Assembly: GCF_947507565.1 (NCBI RefSeq)
Contig: NC_089189.1
Coordinates: forward strand, 1,302,001-1,366,000
Origin: Oscarella lobularis
Taxonomy: Eukaryota; Porifera; Homoscleromorpha; Homosclerophorida; Oscarellidae
DNA length: 64,000 nt
Reading direction: 5' to 3'
Position 1 is the first letter of the stretch. Every line of letters starts with the position of its first letter. A model generated the notes under the pieces. The model saw only the letters and a list, made by a program, of their open reading frames with translations. It did not search any database and was not told the DNA's origin. Below are positions 62,501 through 64,000 of the stretch, piece by piece. The translations under genes were made by a program, and so were the position numbers.

Positions 62501-64000
62501 CTGTTTGTGCGGATCGTTGACGTTCCTGCGAAAACGCGAATAGTTTCCATATTGATATTGAACAGTTGTATTCCAGAGGAAGAGGAGGAAGAGGAGAAAT
62601 CTGACAACAGGAGCTCCCCCTTTCCGGACAGTCGAGTCGATTCAGACATCACAAGAGAGGCTTGTATTGTAAGGAAACTGTTTAGGCCAACGGCAACGTC
62701 ACCGTCTAACGTTGACCCTTCTCCTTTCAGCGAAAGATTGCTGTTTAGCAGAGTCAGTGATCCATACACGTGAAGGGACGGTTCAACTATGAACGTTTCC
62801 GCCATGACGTTTATATCACCTTGACCGATAAACGCCGTTGACTGGTCAGACGAGGAGAAGGTCACAACTCCTGTGACGTTTGCCTTTGCTCCCGCTGCTA
62901 ATTCAAGTACGGCGGCTTTGGAAAATGCGAGGTTCATGCCGTATCCCTGCACTCGAGCGAGATTCCGTACGACGAGATGAACATTCATCAACGATTTTGT
63001 TTCTTGGGTGTAGACGTTTAACGTGTCTGCGTTAATCTGACGACCACTCAGAGTGCCGCCGGTCCAGATGAATTCTTTCTGTACCGTCATACTTGCTGCT
63101 ATCAACTTCCCGGATGTAACTTGCATGCTTTCGACGTTCGCCGTGCCGTCTACACTCAGCGTGCCTCCGCTGACTTTCAATGATTGGACAGTTAGTGACA
63201 AATCTGAATCGAGCGTGCAGACACCCGAGATTACGGTGAGATCGGTCAGCGTAAGTACATCGTCTCTTGAGACAATGTGAGCTGATCCCCCATGGACTTC
63301 AAGGCGTGGCACAAGGACGTTGTAAAGCTCAACGCGTGATGCTGATGACGCGACCGTTCCGTTTCCAACTATACGACTTAGACGATTTCCGCGAGCGGAC
63401 GTTCCGTCGAGTGTCAGCCTGTTTTCGCCAGCGATCTCGTAACTGCCTTCCGAACTAACGGTACCGCGAAGGTCCAAACTTGATTTGACCTCTGATTGGA
63501 GAACTACGCGACCGTAGTTGTTAAATTCGCTCACGGATATGACCGTTTCCCCCGTGTAATGCATTGCAGTCTGCACAAGCCCCCAGTTGTCTAATACGGA
63601 GTGGCTTGTCGCTCCGGTGATCTTGCAGCCGACGGCGGCAAACGTCACGACGCCGCTTTGGGTGATAGTGAGACGCGTGTCGGCGCCAAGCACTAACGAC
63701 GATGTCGTTCGAAAGACAGCTGCGCTGTTGACAACTGCCGTTGAAACGTAAAGATAGACGGACGTTTCACCGGCGTCAGATTGTGAAATTTCAACGGAGC
63801 CGCTCGCTCGGATTGTTCCAGGCCCGTTGACCGTGCCAGCGTTCCACCGCCACTGGTCGGTCACAACGACTGAAGCAGACACGATCATTTGACCGGAGTT
63901 ACTCCTTGACGGTGAACTCATAAAAAGGGATTTGGTCTTGATGTCGACTGTTGTGGAAATCACTCCATTCCCGTTTATGGACAGTAAGTCTGTTGATAGA
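50586..64000 (-). CDS. Giant secreted beta-solenoid-like protein with PSI and G8-like modules, copy 2 (5' end off window)
   Basis: Four exons in the same places and phases as copy 1: 62257 to beyond 64000, 57661-62197, 57450-57608, 50586-57388 (introns 59, 52 and 61 nt). The visible part encodes about 4,400 residues. Exon 3 is 159 nt in both copies. The PSI-like modules (CVACLEDSKCVWF, CNNRSQCHWC) and the second G8-like module (WSDDQSWSEGRVP) are kept. The solenoid repeats are diverged but co-linear with copy 1, and exon 2 is 45 nt shorter, partly because the Tyr-rich insert is absent. Over 13 kb of open frame survives in a visibly diverged duplicate, which suggests that both proteins are under selection. 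The signal peptide and first G8-like module should lie just right of the window. Confidence 0.85.

Noticed and set aside
1-64000. CRISPR arrays, tRNA/rRNA genes, transposases
   Set aside because: No regularly spaced repeats, cloverleaf-like sequence, rRNA motif or transposase/reverse-transcriptase reading frame was recognised on either strand.

Overview
This is a compact metazoan nuclear window. Genes are intron-dense with very short introns (mostly 47-73 nt where both ends could be fixed), intergenic gaps are mostly 0.4-1.1 kb, and the gene set is animal-type: a teneurin, a class C (mGluR-like) GPCR, TRP-family channels, CARD-ZU5-death-domain signalling proteins and an ectodomain-bearing kinase. 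The compactness plus this gene set suggests a non-bilaterian animal. A homoscleromorph sponge (Oscarella- or Corticium-like) is my best guess, but that is inference from genome style and not proven by the sequence.

Layout, left to right. (1) 1-11.3 kb is a duplicated region of CARD-ZU5-UPA-death-domain genes on the minus strand. Copy A (running off the left edge) carries a frameshift and copy B is intact. Broken fragments of the same family lie between them. A receptor kinase with a kelch ectodomain sits inside the region. (2) 11.3-17.4 kb holds an intronless mGluR-like receptor, divergent from copy B, followed by two tandem intronless MFS (SLC18B1-like) transporters. The first transporter carries a 2-nt deletion. 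Short remnants of the mGluR 3' end follow each transporter copy. (3) 17.9-36.2 kb holds a nine-exon TRP channel gene (+) converging on a giant four-exon gene (-) that encodes a secreted protein of about 4,786 aa built almost entirely of beta-solenoid-like repeats. (4) 37.0-46.3 kb is a 27-exon teneurin gene, predicted at 2,579 aa. (5) 46.9-64 kb is a second copy of the TRP + giant-gene pair in the same order and orientation, running off the right edge.

The most interesting items are as follows. The teneurin has the canonical order (cytosolic tail, TM, stalk, EGFs, Cys-rich, FN-plug, NHL, YD shell). It also contains a segment resembling bacterial NHL/Rhs-type YD proteins that I do not know from bilaterian teneurins, a glycine-rich C-terminus in place of the Tox-GHH/TCAP region, and one textbook U12-type AT-AC intron. 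The paired giant solenoid proteins combine PSI-like and G8-like modules with thousands of residues of bacterial-adhesin-like repeats. I see no tRNA, rRNA, CRISPR or transposase gene.
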